From Lingula anatina (lineage: Eukaryota; Brachiopoda; Lingulata; Lingulida; Lingulidae), in contig NW_019776036.1 in NCBI RefSeq assembly GCF_001039355.2, positions 1-64,000 of the forward strand: a DNA stretch of 64,000 nt. Direction: 5' to 3'. Below are positions 1 through 9,974 of the stretch, piece by piece (within the stretch, counting starts at the first letter, position 1; every line of letters begins with the position of its first letter). The position numbers and the translations under genes were made by a program. The notes beneath the pieces were generated by a model, which was given only the letters and a program-made list of their open reading frames with translations, ran no database searches and was not told where the DNA came from.

Positions 1-16
1 GGAGACAGTCAGGTTA

Positions 17-271
17 TTAAGTTAATATTGACTGCTTTTTCTGTTGGAAGACCATCAAAATGGAGGATGGATCAACATAGATATTTGGAATACTGTCAGA
101 AAATATCTCAGGGTCCGCTCCTGTTATTGACCATGTTATCTGTTGTGCATGATTAAAATTCAGTGTTGACTGACACTCATCTGTGCTATCATAAGCATTA
201 TTTATTATTACATCAGAATTGACAAAATGACCTTTTTTTGCATCTTTATTTTCTGTTTTTTGTCTGTACAT
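17..271 (-). CDS. Possible terminal exon of an unidentified gene (84-codon ORF)
   Basis: An ATG-to-stop frame on the minus strand, with mixed composition and no low-complexity run. It contains acidic/Ser-rich and Gln-rich stretches that could be genuine protein. I recognise no domain. No convincing splice donor is visible inside it, so if real it is either a last exon or a small single-exon gene. It would be divergent from the C1orf131-like gene to its right. Chance occurrence is quite possible in AT-rich DNA. Confidence 0.2.
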   Translation of the reverse strand: MYRQKTENKDAKKGHFVNSDVIINNAYDSTDECQSTLNFNHAQQITWSITGADPEIFSDSIPNIYVDPSSILMVFQQKKQSILT

Positions 272-473
272 TTGACAGCTTTGCTGCCTTGTTCAGACTT
301 TCCCATTACATCATGTTATTAATTTATTAAGAGAAAAAAAATTCCTGGTAAAGATAGCAACTTTTGGTTGAAGTTATGGTATTGAAAATACTCAGGCACT
401 CCGTAGCACATTGTCTTTTCCTGCCCTCAAGAGATACTATGCAGATGTTTCACATTCAGGAAGTAACGTCTCC

Positions 474-537
<64 letters not shown>
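474..537. repeat. Compound (TC)n(TG)n microsatellite
   Basis: About 16 CT dinucleotides pass directly into about 15 TG dinucleotides. A second compound tract of the same order lies at 44036-44099. The open frames through this tract are repeat artefacts. Confidence 0.95.
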
Positions 538-541
<4 letters not shown>

Positions 542-849
542 CCGTGTGGCCTGAGATGACATATCACTCTTGGCTTTAGACAGCATATGGCAGCCACCTT
601 GTGACCTAAGATGGCACGTCTGCATGCTTGAGACTGTTGCTTCTCCCGATAACATGTGGATCACAACGTCGTCGGTGCGTTCAAATTAACTAGAAATTAA
701 CTGGTAATCGCTAAATAAATTGGGTACTGGGACATCACACAGGAGGTCAGTAAACTACAGTGTCGTAATCGTAGTACGTAGTGTATCTGTTTGTCATCCT
801 TGCTTGTAAATCATTAAATGGCAATGACATCAACTTGTGCCACACGTTT

Positions 850-965
850 AGTTACTAGTACCAGTAGTAGTACTAGTACAGGTAACAATAAGTATGAAGC
901 AGTAGTGGTAACCTAGCTAGTATTCCTTTAGTATTAGGATACCAGCGGTCAATACTAGTAGTAGC
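850..965. repeat. Degenerate CTAGTA/AGTAGT-rich stretch
   Basis: The stretch is dominated by interspersed CTAGTA, AGTACTAGT and AGTAGT words in both orientations. It lies in the presumed upstream region of the C1orf131-like gene. No gene is visible between about 540 and 1100. Confidence 0.5.
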
Positions 966-1104
966 AGAGAGAGGCAACTCGTACTAGCAAGACATGCAAG
1001 GAGTTACCAGTGTGTAATTGATGTAATATTGATGCAACAAATTAAGTGCATGAAAATATTTGCACAAAAGACTTGATAACTATATCATATTCTTTATTGT
1101 CAGA

Positions 1105-4092
1105 ATGACCAGTAATATAGAATCAGAACTCCAGGAGCAGCTTTTGCAGAGACTGGGCAACTATGGTAAGCACAGGACATGGTATTCTAGGTTGTCATGA
1201 TCTATTGTAAAGTGTTTCAGACACACATGTATTTTACACCCCATTTCCATAGATTAGATCGACCTACTTTAGATCGACCTAACTCCCTGGGGGTTCTTGC
1301 TAAATAGCTGTCAGCCGGGCGGACACGACAGTTAATTACCCCCTTACAGCTTGTAGTAGGCGGGACAGACATTTAAGTCGGATTATCTGAAAGTAATCTA
1401 GTGAGACTGCCCGCGGGGATAGATCGATCTAAAATCTATGGGAATAGAGCCGAAGATACATGTATGTATTTACTTGTTCTTTTTTCTACCCATTCAACTA
1501 GATGGTATTTTGGTATTTTGAGAAGTCTCAATAACATCAGTGCTTTAAAGCTGATGATGTATTGTGAAGACATAGATCACTTTCCCAGTGAACCTTTCTA
1601 TGTACATTGATTCAATTCCTGCTGAATGCAGTCAGATTAACTTAATAAAATGCCTCTTCGAGCAGCTAGGGGTTGATAACTGCTTGGGGAGGCATTTGTC
1701 ATTCATTTCATCTGTTTGCATGATTTGAGGTTCCCTGGGGAATTGGATTGATCTACCTAGAACTATTGTTCATTGGGAACACACCCATAGACAAATAAAC
1801 AAAAATCACAATGGAAACAGTTATATTTACTTTAGTTTTTTTTGTAGGTAAATTATATGCTTTGGATCTTAAGTTCTGTGTACATTATAACTTTATTTTA
1901 CAATAGTTTATAGATGATGCATTAATTACTGAGTAACTTGATAAAATACCTTGTTTTTAACCATCTGACCTGATTTCATTTCTCAAAACTTTGTCCTCTG
2001 ATAAGGATTATTCAAATTATAAAATTAATGTTCTATAAATATTTCAGCCGACAGTCTGTTAGATGAAGAGGACTATCAGAAGAGGTTAAAGAAAGCAAAG
2101 AGAAAGGGAAAATCAGCTGTAACTTCATGCGAAAAATTATCCTCAGATCTTGAAAACTCTGAAAAATCAAATGGCAGAGATAGCAGTTTGAGACAGTTAA
2201 AAAACAAAAAGAAAAAAGAAAAAAACAAAGACATGGGAAATAAATCAGAGGGTATAACAAACAGGACAGAAAATGATATTTCAGAAAAGAGAAAAATTAA
2301 AAGGAAACTGATAGGCCAAAAGAGACACCTCTCAGACCTGAAAGAAGAACTTGGCTTAGATGGTTCCAGTTTTAGAACGAACAATAATGAACAGGAAAGT
2401 AAGCTGAATGTGTCTACCAACAGTGTAGAAAAGAACCATAGATCTCCTGAAGTCATTGTATTTGAAGATCCTGCAAAGAGAAAGGATAATATGAAGGTGA
2501 GGACATTGGTGTTGTGGTTTTTGAGGAGATGCTTTAAAATTGTTTTTTTTTTCATGATATTATCATTTACCTGTGTACATTCATGAATTTGGCAAGATAT
2601 TTAGACGGGGTTGTCTTCTTTATGTTTTATAATTTATCCTTTTTTTTAAATTAATGTTTTTTTCTTTTTTTTACGGCTTTTGGTTGAAAAAAATTCAATA
2701 TCTCTAATTTGGTTACTTACAGTAAGTTTGTATGATGGAGATCTTTGAAAAAGCCTTTTCATGTTTAGTAGATCTTAGATGCCTGCAGGTATTTTAAACA
2801 ATTAAGTGAAGTTCAATACTTCAGACAACATCAAAACAGAATTTCAAAAATGTAATGTTGAGTTCCTTGTCAAAATAAACATCCACCTTATGAATATAAA
2901 ACTGTCCATTTCACCTTTCAGGTCAAGTCATTAATATCTGGGCCTGGGCCCTCACTGTCCAGTGTGTCACAGTCAGCTGTAGGGTCCAGTGGGCTGGAGT
3001 TCAGTCTGAGGAAAGCAAGATGGGATGTGCTCAAATTTGGGATCACAGGTTTTGACAAGTCTAAGAAAGAGGAGGCCCAAGTTGCACTTGCCATTAAACT
3101 TGGGGCTAAAGTGAGTGTTTTATTAGAGGTATATAGTATATGGATCTTTTATATGTTTTTAGTTGATGGGATTTTTTTTTGTACATCTTTGAATTGAGAA
3201 GTGCACTTATTCATACTGTCAGTTGTGCAATTAGTAGTTCTGAAGCAACTTTCTTTACAGCCTAAGAAAAACAAGTGTGTGAATTACAAGAGCCTTCAAG
3301 AGACAAAGAAGACAGAAAGAGATGCCGAAGAGAAGAAGAGGGAACAGGTAATACTATAATAAATAATATGATTTAGCAAATTCTTACTAGTTTTTACCCT
3401 CAATAAAATATGTTTATAGTAACTGCTGTTAGTGATTGGTCAAGAAAAATCTCCAGAAATCTCTAGTACGGCATGATAAGGTTCTAAATATTCCAAACAA
3501 ATTTAAAGTAACTTTTACTTGTTTCTAGGAGCAGCAGCTTGGAGTTGCAAAGAAGCAGAAAAGAGATGCAAAGAAAAGGTAAATATGTCATGATTTTTGT
3601 TATGGTGACAATTCGAAGGCAGGAAAAAAATGCTTGCACCCACTTAAAAAAAAGTGGTAATGTTTCTTCTTGCATCTCTATTTTAGGTATCAGTCGACTT
3701 AACTAGTACAGTCACTGCATCTTAAGCCATGCACTGTCCACTATTTCCATGTCCTTTTTATGTACAGACACAGATGTGTCTGTACATATAGCCGTCATCT
3801 GCGTCTGTCGTTGCCGTCATCGCCGTCGCCGTGCACTTTTACCGATAACACGATAAGTNGGACCTTTTCTTTATATGTGCAAGAGTTGTTATTATTTCAA
3901 AATCATAAAAAATAAATATGAAAATTATCATTTTTGTAAAATTTATTTTCCCTCAATTTTAGGAAACGTGACAGAGATGACATAGGTTTTGTTGATGGTC
4001 AACTGGGAAGATTCAGGGGTGGAGTACAGGTTCTCAAGAAAACAGACATTGATAGGATCAAAGCAACGAAGGTCGCCAAAAAAAGGAAGTGA
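1105..4092 (+). CDS. C1orf131: C1orf131-like protein (DUF4602), six coding exons
   Basis: The coding exons are 1105-1165, 2048-2496, 2922-3110, 3261-3347, 3529-3578 and 3963-4092. All have GT-AG borders and consistent phases, giving 321 residues. The N-terminal half is Lys/Glu/Ser-rich and disordered. The conserved part starts in exon 3 with a core around VLKFGITGFDKSKKEEAQ, followed by KLGAKPKKNKCVNYK (across exons 3-4) and GQLGRFRGGVQVL in the last exon. This order is typical of the DUF4602 family. The C-terminus is very basic and looks nucleolar. Human C1orf131 is a component of the small-subunit processome, so a role in 18S rRNA maturation is likely by homology. An acceptor-like sequence sits directly before the ATG, which suggests an upstream untranslated exon. 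An N lies in the last intron at 3859. The residual uncertainty is the 5' end. Confidence 0.88.
1242..1449. repeat. MITE-like element with imperfect terminal inverted repeats
   Basis: The left arm (about 1242-1275, CCATAGATT then AGATCGACCTA) is the imperfect reverse complement of the right arm (about 1415-1447, TAGATCGATCTAAAATCTATGG). The interior holds no coding frame. The right arm recurs at 15309-15366. The element lies in intron 1 of the C1orf131-like gene. This looks like a non-autonomous DNA transposon remnant; the family is not identified. Confidence 0.5.
3761..3858. repeat. Hairpin-headed GC-rich repeat ending at an N
   Basis: A perfect 11-bp stem with a 4-nt loop (3761-3786, TGTACAGACAC / loop AGAT / GTGTCTGTACA) is followed by a CCGTC/GCCGTC-rich stretch and then an N at 3859. 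It sits in the last intron of the C1orf131-like gene. The same architecture recurs at 32312-32422. Confidence 0.6.
3859..3859. other. Unresolved base or collapsed gap (N)
   Basis: A single N lies at the right side of the GC-rich hairpin-headed repeat. It could be an ambiguous base or a collapsed assembly gap of unknown length. It lies in an intron. Confidence 0.95.
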
Positions 4093-4329
4093 TAAATGGG
4101 ACTCTAGTCATTTGATCTGTTGATCTGCTATTGGCAATGTATTGCACCCCAAGGTCTTTGTTACAATCAGATTTATATGACAGTGCAGGAGTGTTGAACT
4201 TCATAATATTTTTCATCAAAACTAAGCAACATTTTGTGAGAGACTGATCAGCAGTAATTTTCGGTCCATCTTTATGATGGGAAAATACAGCAAGATTTTA
4301 AATGATAAGACGGAATTTTTTTTTTTGTA

Positions 4330-4335
4330 AATAAA
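4330..4335 (+). terminator. Candidate polyadenylation signal of the C1orf131-like gene
   Basis: A canonical AATAAA lies 238 nt after the stop codon at 4092, followed by T-rich DNA. The tail-to-tail intergenic stretch from 4336 to 5451 shows no further gene. Confidence 0.55.
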
Positions 4336-5451
4336 GAAATTCAATTCAAAATGCAATTCTTCATGTTTTTATGCATTTTAAAATTCCCATGCACAGTTAT
4401 ATGTCATTATAAATTGTGCTTAAATGGCTTCACTGGTACATGTAGAATGCAGTACATCTAGGTTATTTGGTTTGACATTGAATATTAAGTTACAATTCAA
4501 TGTTTTACGGTGAAGAAAATTACAGTTACTTGTGTCATGGTCAGTTTGTGGGATTTTAGACTAATTGTTGCTTTTGAATTTTCTGGGGTCTTTAGCAAGT
4601 CTCATCTAAGCACAATTTTCCTTTAATCTTTAATCAACTTCCAAAATACTGTTTTTGGATGTTTTAAGGATTTTTATTTACTTTATGAAATGATTTATTA
4701 AAACTGAAGAGGATTATTGAGGGGTGAAGTTTTATAATTTTATAAAAATGAAAACATGGCACAATTATAGTTCAGATCTTTATTTCTTAAAGCTCATCAA
4801 TTAATTTACATATATCACTTACACTATTTACAGAATTTTGAACATGATAATGAAGGAGTTATTGCAATAATGATATGACATGTATACAAATGATATATGA
4901 TCAATCATATATTTGACATAATCCTAATGTTGTGGATGCTAAATTATCACTGGTGTGATATTGGGAATGCCCAGGCACCTCTGTCTTGATCATGAAACAT
5001 ACTTATGTTGAGGCATTGGTTTATCTTACTATAAAAAACAAACTGAAGAAAATGTGTGAAGAAAAGTCAATCAACAAATACTGCTTCTATTAGCACCTTC
5101 TCAATTAATGGAATTTCATGATTTCTACATGAAAATTGACTTCCCAACATGCAGATTTATTGCTCACATGACGCTTGTTAAGGTTTGATATTTTAACAAT
5201 TGCCTTTGATTTCTTAAATTTTTCTTTAAGTTGTGAATAAAAGCCTCACTTTGCTACGGGACATATATACAATTTTGATGAACAGAGCATGGCACTTTAA
5301 TAGGAACTTCACATATAAAAAGTAACACAAAGGTGTAACATGGACAAGTGCCCTCCAACTATCACCATTTAAACACAATAGTTCTGTCCCCTATTCATAT
5401 CTCCTGTGGCTGCCAATTTTTACAAATTTTAATCGGATCAACAGTGTCCCA

Positions 5452-8400
5452 CTAACTAGACAACATAGTGGGGTGTTTACCCACTCTCCCTTTGTGCATA
5501 AGGATGGAGGTTTCCCATCTGCTAATTCCAGGCATGGCTGGCAAAGGAGACTCTCCCTCTGGGACTGTGCTAACACTGGGGAGAGGATAGAAATCTTGGA
5601 CCTGCTTTTTACGTGTCTTCAGTTTTGCCACTCTAGCTCTTGCTTCCATTATACGCTCATTTGTCTCCTGGAGTATCTTTGTGTCAAGAGTTGTGCGAGC
5701 CATGGTCGATTCAGTTTGACGCATCAACTTTCTGTGTTCAAGGTATTTATCAACCAATTCTTGTTTGTTTCTCTCTTGTTCCTTTGTAGTGTGAACAGCT
5801 TCTGCATTCTCAGTCAGTGTGTCTTCTTTCTTGGCTTGTCTGTCATGCCTCATCAGAGCATTGGAAACAGAAGTGTGTTGTGTGTTAAAATCTGAGACAA
5901 AAGTAAGCTCAGCATTTCTTCCTTTTGAAAACGTGGTCGTCTTATTCCGCCTTTCATGTGTTTTGTCAATATAATTGAGATATTGCAACTCCCTCCTTTC
6001 CATCAACTCAATCATTTTCATGTGGTCTTTTTCTCTCTGTTTTAAAGCATTAGCTCTTTTTTCCTCGTGATACATGCGCACGCGCTCCTTGGCATGTTCT
6101 TTAGTCTCCCGCATGCTCAAGATGTTTTCCATTTTAAGTGCCATTTTTTCTGCACGCTCCCGATCTTTGTATGCCTGCTGTACCGCATGTAAACAAGACA
6201 AACCCATAGTGCCTTGCATTCTCATGAAGCCATGCCTGTCTTTATTTAGGGTCTGTCTGGGCGTAACCTTGGGTCTGGGCATATTTTCTAGCTGCTTGTG
6301 AATATCTGCTTCTCCTACTCGTACATCTCTTCCTGCTTCCTTACGAGATAAGATGACCTCGGCCAGTGGATCTACTTCATGGATTTTCTGAGGCAGGCCT
6401 CTCAAACGGAATGCTGTCACTGGTATTTCTTCCTCCTCCTCCTCTTCCTTCACCGGAGGTTCTGGTGTGACTGTCGACTGAACAACTGGTCCAAAGAACT
6501 GTTTAACAGACTTCACCACTTTCTTTGGTTTTTCGTCTTCTTCTTTCTTTTTACGTTTCTTCTTCTTTAAATCGGTCTCTGATCTGACCATCCCCAGCTG
6601 TGTGCCATCTCTTGCTGATAAAATGACCTCAACAGCAGTGGTTTCATCTTGGAGGTTCTGAAGAGTTCCTGTCTGCAGTTTTGATAGGTTGATGTGGAGG
6701 CTTCTTTTCTTTTTACTTGCACTGGATGAGCCTTCTGATCTTTTCTCAACAATGGCTGGCTCAGGTGATGTGGGTTTCTGTAGAATACAATGGGAAACAG
6801 GTTGATTAACTTGGTTTCAACTGATGTTTTAATCTTATAAGATTGTATATAAAAAACTTGAAAATGAAAAAGCCCTCTTAGTCACCTTTACCCAATCGAA
6901 ACAGAAATTACACATCAGAGTATAAAGCTTACTTTAACTCCATGAAACTGATAAATCAATATCCATGTAAAAGACAGTAACCCACTGAATTCACAACCAG
7001 ACTTAACATAATTAGACACGCTCTACCACAATAGTTCTGCAGCGTTGAAGAAATTTGGCATTTAACTTCTGATCATTCAGCTTATGAAAATGAGAAATGA
7101 ATATTTGATTATCAACATTACCTGTGCTGCTGCCACAGCTGTGATTTCACTGAGAGCTGTGGTGGAGCCAGGTCTCCTGTTCTTCATGTACTCATCATAC
7201 TCCACCCTTATCTCTACAGACTGCGGCCTGCTGGGAGGTATGGAAGCACTTGGAGGTTTATCAAAGATGGGGGAAGGAGAAGGTGGAGGGGGAAGGCGAT
7301 AGTTCTCTTTAGAGTATTGTGGAAGTCCCTTGTAGTTCCTGTAGAAACGTTGGATTGAGACTGCTCCCCTAAAATGACATGACCAGCATAAGTTTTCATC
7401 CAGTCTGTTATATAACTTGACCTGGTTAAGAATTACGTTTTTTTAGATTTTATAGCAAAATTATTGACATTCAACTGGAGCTCAAACTTTGACACGCACA
7501 TGCTCGATTTGTACAGTAACTGTGACAACTGAGTTGTGTGCCTTGTTTAAATCAAAAGATAATCTTAACATCAAAAATGCACCAGTCCTTACCATACTCT
7601 CGTGTCTTGTATCAGCCTATATCTCTTTCTAGTGAGATATCCCCTGATCATCTTCTGTGCAATCAACACTGGGGAGTAATGGGCAAGAATCCTGTTCAGA
7701 TCTGACAGGAGGCTTTTTATTGATGCCACCTCATCTCTATATGAGCTATCCTATTACAAAAAAAAAAAAAAATAATAATAATAAAAAAACTTAGTTCCTC
7801 ATAAAATAATAATTGGATTAGATTTAATAAATTTCATCAAAGTAATAATATTCAAAAACTAAAAAGTATCAATTTCAAACATTAAATTTATAAAATATGA
7901 AAAATTAATGTAATGTTGGCAATCTACATGAAATAAAGCATTTAGTTTCAACGTAATTAAGAGTTAATTTAGCATGCCTTAACATGTGAGTTAAACTCTA
8001 CAATTACCTTTGCCAGTGGCCTCCACAGGTCAATCCTGAATGCAGGAGACATGCTTGCAAACCGTCCACCAAACACTGCATCTTCAATAATCTCTTCATC
8101 AGAAATCACATAATAATCCAATGCCTTCAGGTTCCACAGGCTGTTGACTACGTGATGTCGGTAGTTCTTCTTCAGGCTAAGAGGGGTGTCATACAGTGTC
8201 AGGGCCTGAAGGTTTGGACAGCCTGCTAGGTGCTGCAGGTTGTCTATCCTGCCAATAGGGTTATCGTGAAGATACAGCAGCTTCAGTTTGCGGAGACAGG
8301 ACCAGAATGCACTACCAGGCAGTGTGCTAAGCTTTATATATATATAAAAAAACAACTTGTTAAACATAGAAGTGGGATATGGAAGTTTTATGATTAAAAT

Positions 8401-9068
8401 AATTTTGAGCTATTTATTAATAAAAATATTCATGTGTATTCTTGATCACTTGAATATTATTTTATAATGAAATTTATCACAAATTAGTGTTACTCTCACT
8501 GCTAATTAACTCAAGTCTGAGAAATTCATTCAAGATGATACTTGCTAGCCTGTAGTATAATATAATATAGACATATCACTGCCTTTGATAAGAGAACTTC
8601 TCAAGAAATAATCCAGGTATTGAACTAATGAGCCTCTTCTGTTTAGTAAACAAGGGAAATAAGGATATTGATATAAATTCAAATATTCTACTTTACCTGA
8701 TTATTGTGCAAGTCCAGCTTAATGAGTTCCTTACATGCTGCTAAATCTTCAAGTTTATGAATGAAATTTGAGTTCAAAACCAGAACTCTAAGTCTTGTGC
8801 ATTGTCCAATATCTCCTAAACTTCTTAAATGCAGGCCTGGTAGTTTGATATATTTGATTCTGACTAGTTTTTTATTCTCCTCTTTATCCTGTTTATCACA
8901 AAATGTTTGCAGTAGAAATGTTTTGTTGGGAACAAAAAAATATCCATGTTCCTCTGCTTCTCTTATTGCCTCTCTCTCTCGCTGAAGCTGATATTTTGAT
9001 GTTTGAACTACTTTAGGGGCCACTTCCCCCATCCGAGAGAAGCGAGACCAGTCCGGGATGCTAACCAT
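5452..9068 (-). CDS. LRRIQ3: LRRIQ3, leucine-rich repeat and IQ motif protein, five coding exons
   Basis: The exons on the minus strand are 9068-8697, 8331-8008, 7750-7593, 7368-7122 and 6777-5452. All have GT-AG borders, and the joined frame encodes 808 residues. Residues about 65-200 form leucine-rich repeats, with LKLLYLHDNPIG and the LRR cap ending in YYVISDEEII, which closely match vertebrate LRRIQ3. An IQ motif lies near 261-280 (IAQKMIRGYLTRKRY), with a second IQ-like segment near 288-300. The last exon encodes a poly-Lys/poly-Glu linker and a long charged helical tail with the family core SVKQFFGP and an N-terminal-tail-to-coil transition. The human protein is 624 residues, so this one is longer, chiefly in the linker between the IQ motifs and the coil. 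The family is ciliary and testis-enriched, and the IQ motifs suggest calmodulin binding. The gene is divergent from OGG1. Confidence 0.92.
7754..7788. repeat. A-rich/AAT simple repeat in an LRRIQ3 intron
   Basis: A run of 15 or so A residues is followed by AAT units. It lies just upstream (in gene orientation) of the exon 3 acceptor. Confidence 0.8.
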
Positions 9069-9154
9069 GATGAGTTCTGTTTTTTAAAAGTGATTTGATC
9101 TACAAATAGATTAAACAATTATCAATAAAGAAATCAAACAAGATGTAACAGTAT

Positions 9155-9252
9155 TTGCCTCAGTTTTTGGCCTTACATGCTGCGGGCACCCTTACCTTAC
9201 CAGCTACAAGTATACCTAGCGTGTGTGGCTGAAAACTGAGGCAATAATTGTA
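9155..9252. repeat. Short inverted repeat (TTGCCTCAGTTTT arms)
   Basis: TTTGCCTCAGTTTTTGGCC at the left is the imperfect reverse complement of TGGCTGAAAACTGAGGCAA at the right, about 50 nt apart. A further copy of the right arm (AAAACTGAGGCAA) appears near 9451. The repeat lies in the 5' untranslated intron of LRRIQ3. It resembles a small MITE or foldback remnant. Confidence 0.5.
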
Positions 9253-9610
9253 TGGGCATTTTTTTGCAATTGTTAGCTGCTGCTCCGACCCTTGATTGAA
9301 TCATACAAGTTATTGCAATGATTTGAATTATCATTTAACAATCCATAGACACTTTAGTATATCTTTTTTAAAACGCACAAAATGCAGAAACAAATCTTTG
9401 CCTATTCCATCGGTCTTACAGGAATTATGATACATACAGTAATGAAAAAAAAAACTGAGGCAAGCAGCTACCACTTAGCAAAGACTACTTAAACCATTTA
9501 AGAAAACAGTTGAAAGTGGAAATAATTAAAATATTTCGCCATTTTAATCATGTAGTTGTATCAATAGTTGCTTACATCTAAAATTAAGTTTTCTGCATTA
9601 TGAAACTTAC

Positions 9611-9656
9611 TTTTTCTTCATGTGTCCTTTCTGGAAAGGTTTCTGTCCGCCATATT
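9611..9656 (-). promoter_or_regulatory. Presumed 5' untranslated exon of LRRIQ3 with YY1/TISU-like motif and uORF
   Basis: Read on the minus strand, AATATGGCGGAC (9656-9645) matches a YY1 site. It is followed by a 12-codon upstream ORF (9653-9618, stop included) and a good donor, GTAAGT, starting at 9610. A weak acceptor just before the LRRIQ3 ATG at 9068 would complete this exon. There is no transcript evidence, so the exon is an inference. Confidence 0.5.
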
Positions 9657-9873
9657 GTAAACCATGTATGTTGTCATTGGTAACACAAGATGGACTATTG
9701 TTTTGTTGTGAGCAGTATCATTACAATCATACCGTAAGGATTTTACAACAAATTTTAGTTTAATTTCTTTCAAAAATATAGATTTCATTTTATGGAAGCA
9801 GAAAATGAGACAAACCGTGCATCACCAGTTGAGTATTAGGCTATCTTGTAACGCCACCTAGCCCATTTCGTAA
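9657..9873. promoter_or_regulatory. Likely bidirectional promoter of LRRIQ3 and OGG1
   Basis: About 215 bp separate two outward-facing YY1-like ATGGCGG motifs, each at the presumed 5' end of a divergent gene. No TATA box stands out. This is an inference from gene arrangement. Confidence 0.45.
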
Positions 9874-9897
9874 AAAATGGCGGCGCCCATGAAATGA
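9874..9897 (+). promoter_or_regulatory. YY1/TISU-like motif with a tiny uORF upstream of OGG1
   Basis: AAAATGGCGGC at 9874-9884 fits the YY1 consensus. The ATG at 9877 opens a 7-codon frame (stop included, ending at 9897) that is out of frame with the OGG1 start at 9975. It probably marks the transcription start region. Confidence 0.45.
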
Positions 9898-9974
9898 CAT
9901 TCTTGATAGGATTAAGCCTTACTAAATCCCAATTTCGTACTAGTTACAGGCGTGCACGCTTGCTGCAACAAACA

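Noticed and set aside
2076-2555. 159-codon minus-strand frame rich in Phe, Leu and Ser
   Set aside because: It is antisense to the Lys/Glu-rich exon 2 of the C1orf131-like gene.
5473-5895. 140-codon plus-strand frame
   Set aside because: It is antisense to the last LRRIQ3 exon, which is clearly coding; its Cys/Phe/Leu-rich content is the shadow of a Lys/Glu-rich coil.
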